NCBI GenBank assembly: GCA_023430315.1 | Contig: JAEZAW010000255.1 | Location: forward strand, 1-6,271 | Reading direction: 5' to 3' | Source of the DNA: Pseudomonadota bacterium | GTDB taxonomy: Bacteria; Pseudomonadota; Alphaproteobacteria; Rhizobiales; Hyphomicrobiaceae | DNA: 6,271 bases | Part shown: positions 6,253 through 6,271 of the stretch, piece by piece | How positions within the stretch are numbered: the stretch's first letter is position 1 | How the letters are laid out: each line of letters starts with the position of its first letter | Program-made: the position numbers and the translations under genes | Notes under the pieces: model-generated | Told to the model about the DNA's origin: nothing | Seen by the model: only the letters and a program-made list of their open reading frames with translations | Database searches by the model: none

Positions 6253-6271
6253 AAGCGGGTGGGTTCGGGAG

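Overview
The window looks like chromosomal DNA from an alphaproteobacterium, most likely of the Hyphomicrobiales (Rhizobiales). The evidence is the high GC content (about 65-70% in the main genes) and the very Rhizobium-like complex I subunits NuoA, NuoB and NuoC. This is judged from remembered family sequences, not from a search.

Layout. Bases 1-1582 (+) hold the start of a respiratory complex I (NADH:quinone oxidoreductase) operon: nuoA (missing its first few codons at the window edge), nuoB (overlapping nuoA by 10 bases) and nuoC (7 bases after nuoB). nuoA carries an in-frame TAG at 161-163, in the loop after its first membrane helix, while all the sequence after it stays in frame and well conserved. 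nuoD, which normally follows nuoC, is absent. Instead, 22 bases after nuoC, a GMC-family FAD alcohol/choline dehydrogenase-like gene (1605-3236, -) ends head to head with nuoC. Upstream of it on the same strand is a small PF06042/DUF925-type nucleotidyltransferase gene (3379-3933, -), lying in a stretch with clearly lower GC. A roughly 300-base divergent intergenic region (3934-4234) with a 7-base inverted repeat and a structured leader separates it from a patatin-like phospholipase gene (4235-5194, +). A ten-helix EamA/DMT transporter gene follows (5308-6252, +).

How the genes fit together. nuoA-nuoB-nuoC form one transcription unit encoding part of the quinone-site region and peripheral arm of complex I. 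The other four genes look like unrelated single genes; no shared pathway is visible. The points most worth checking are the TAG in nuoA and the break in the nuo operon after nuoC. Together they could mean a decaying second copy of the operon, a rearrangement, or a sequencing or assembly error. I see no mobile element, CRISPR array, tRNA or rRNA, and no convincing new multi-gene system.
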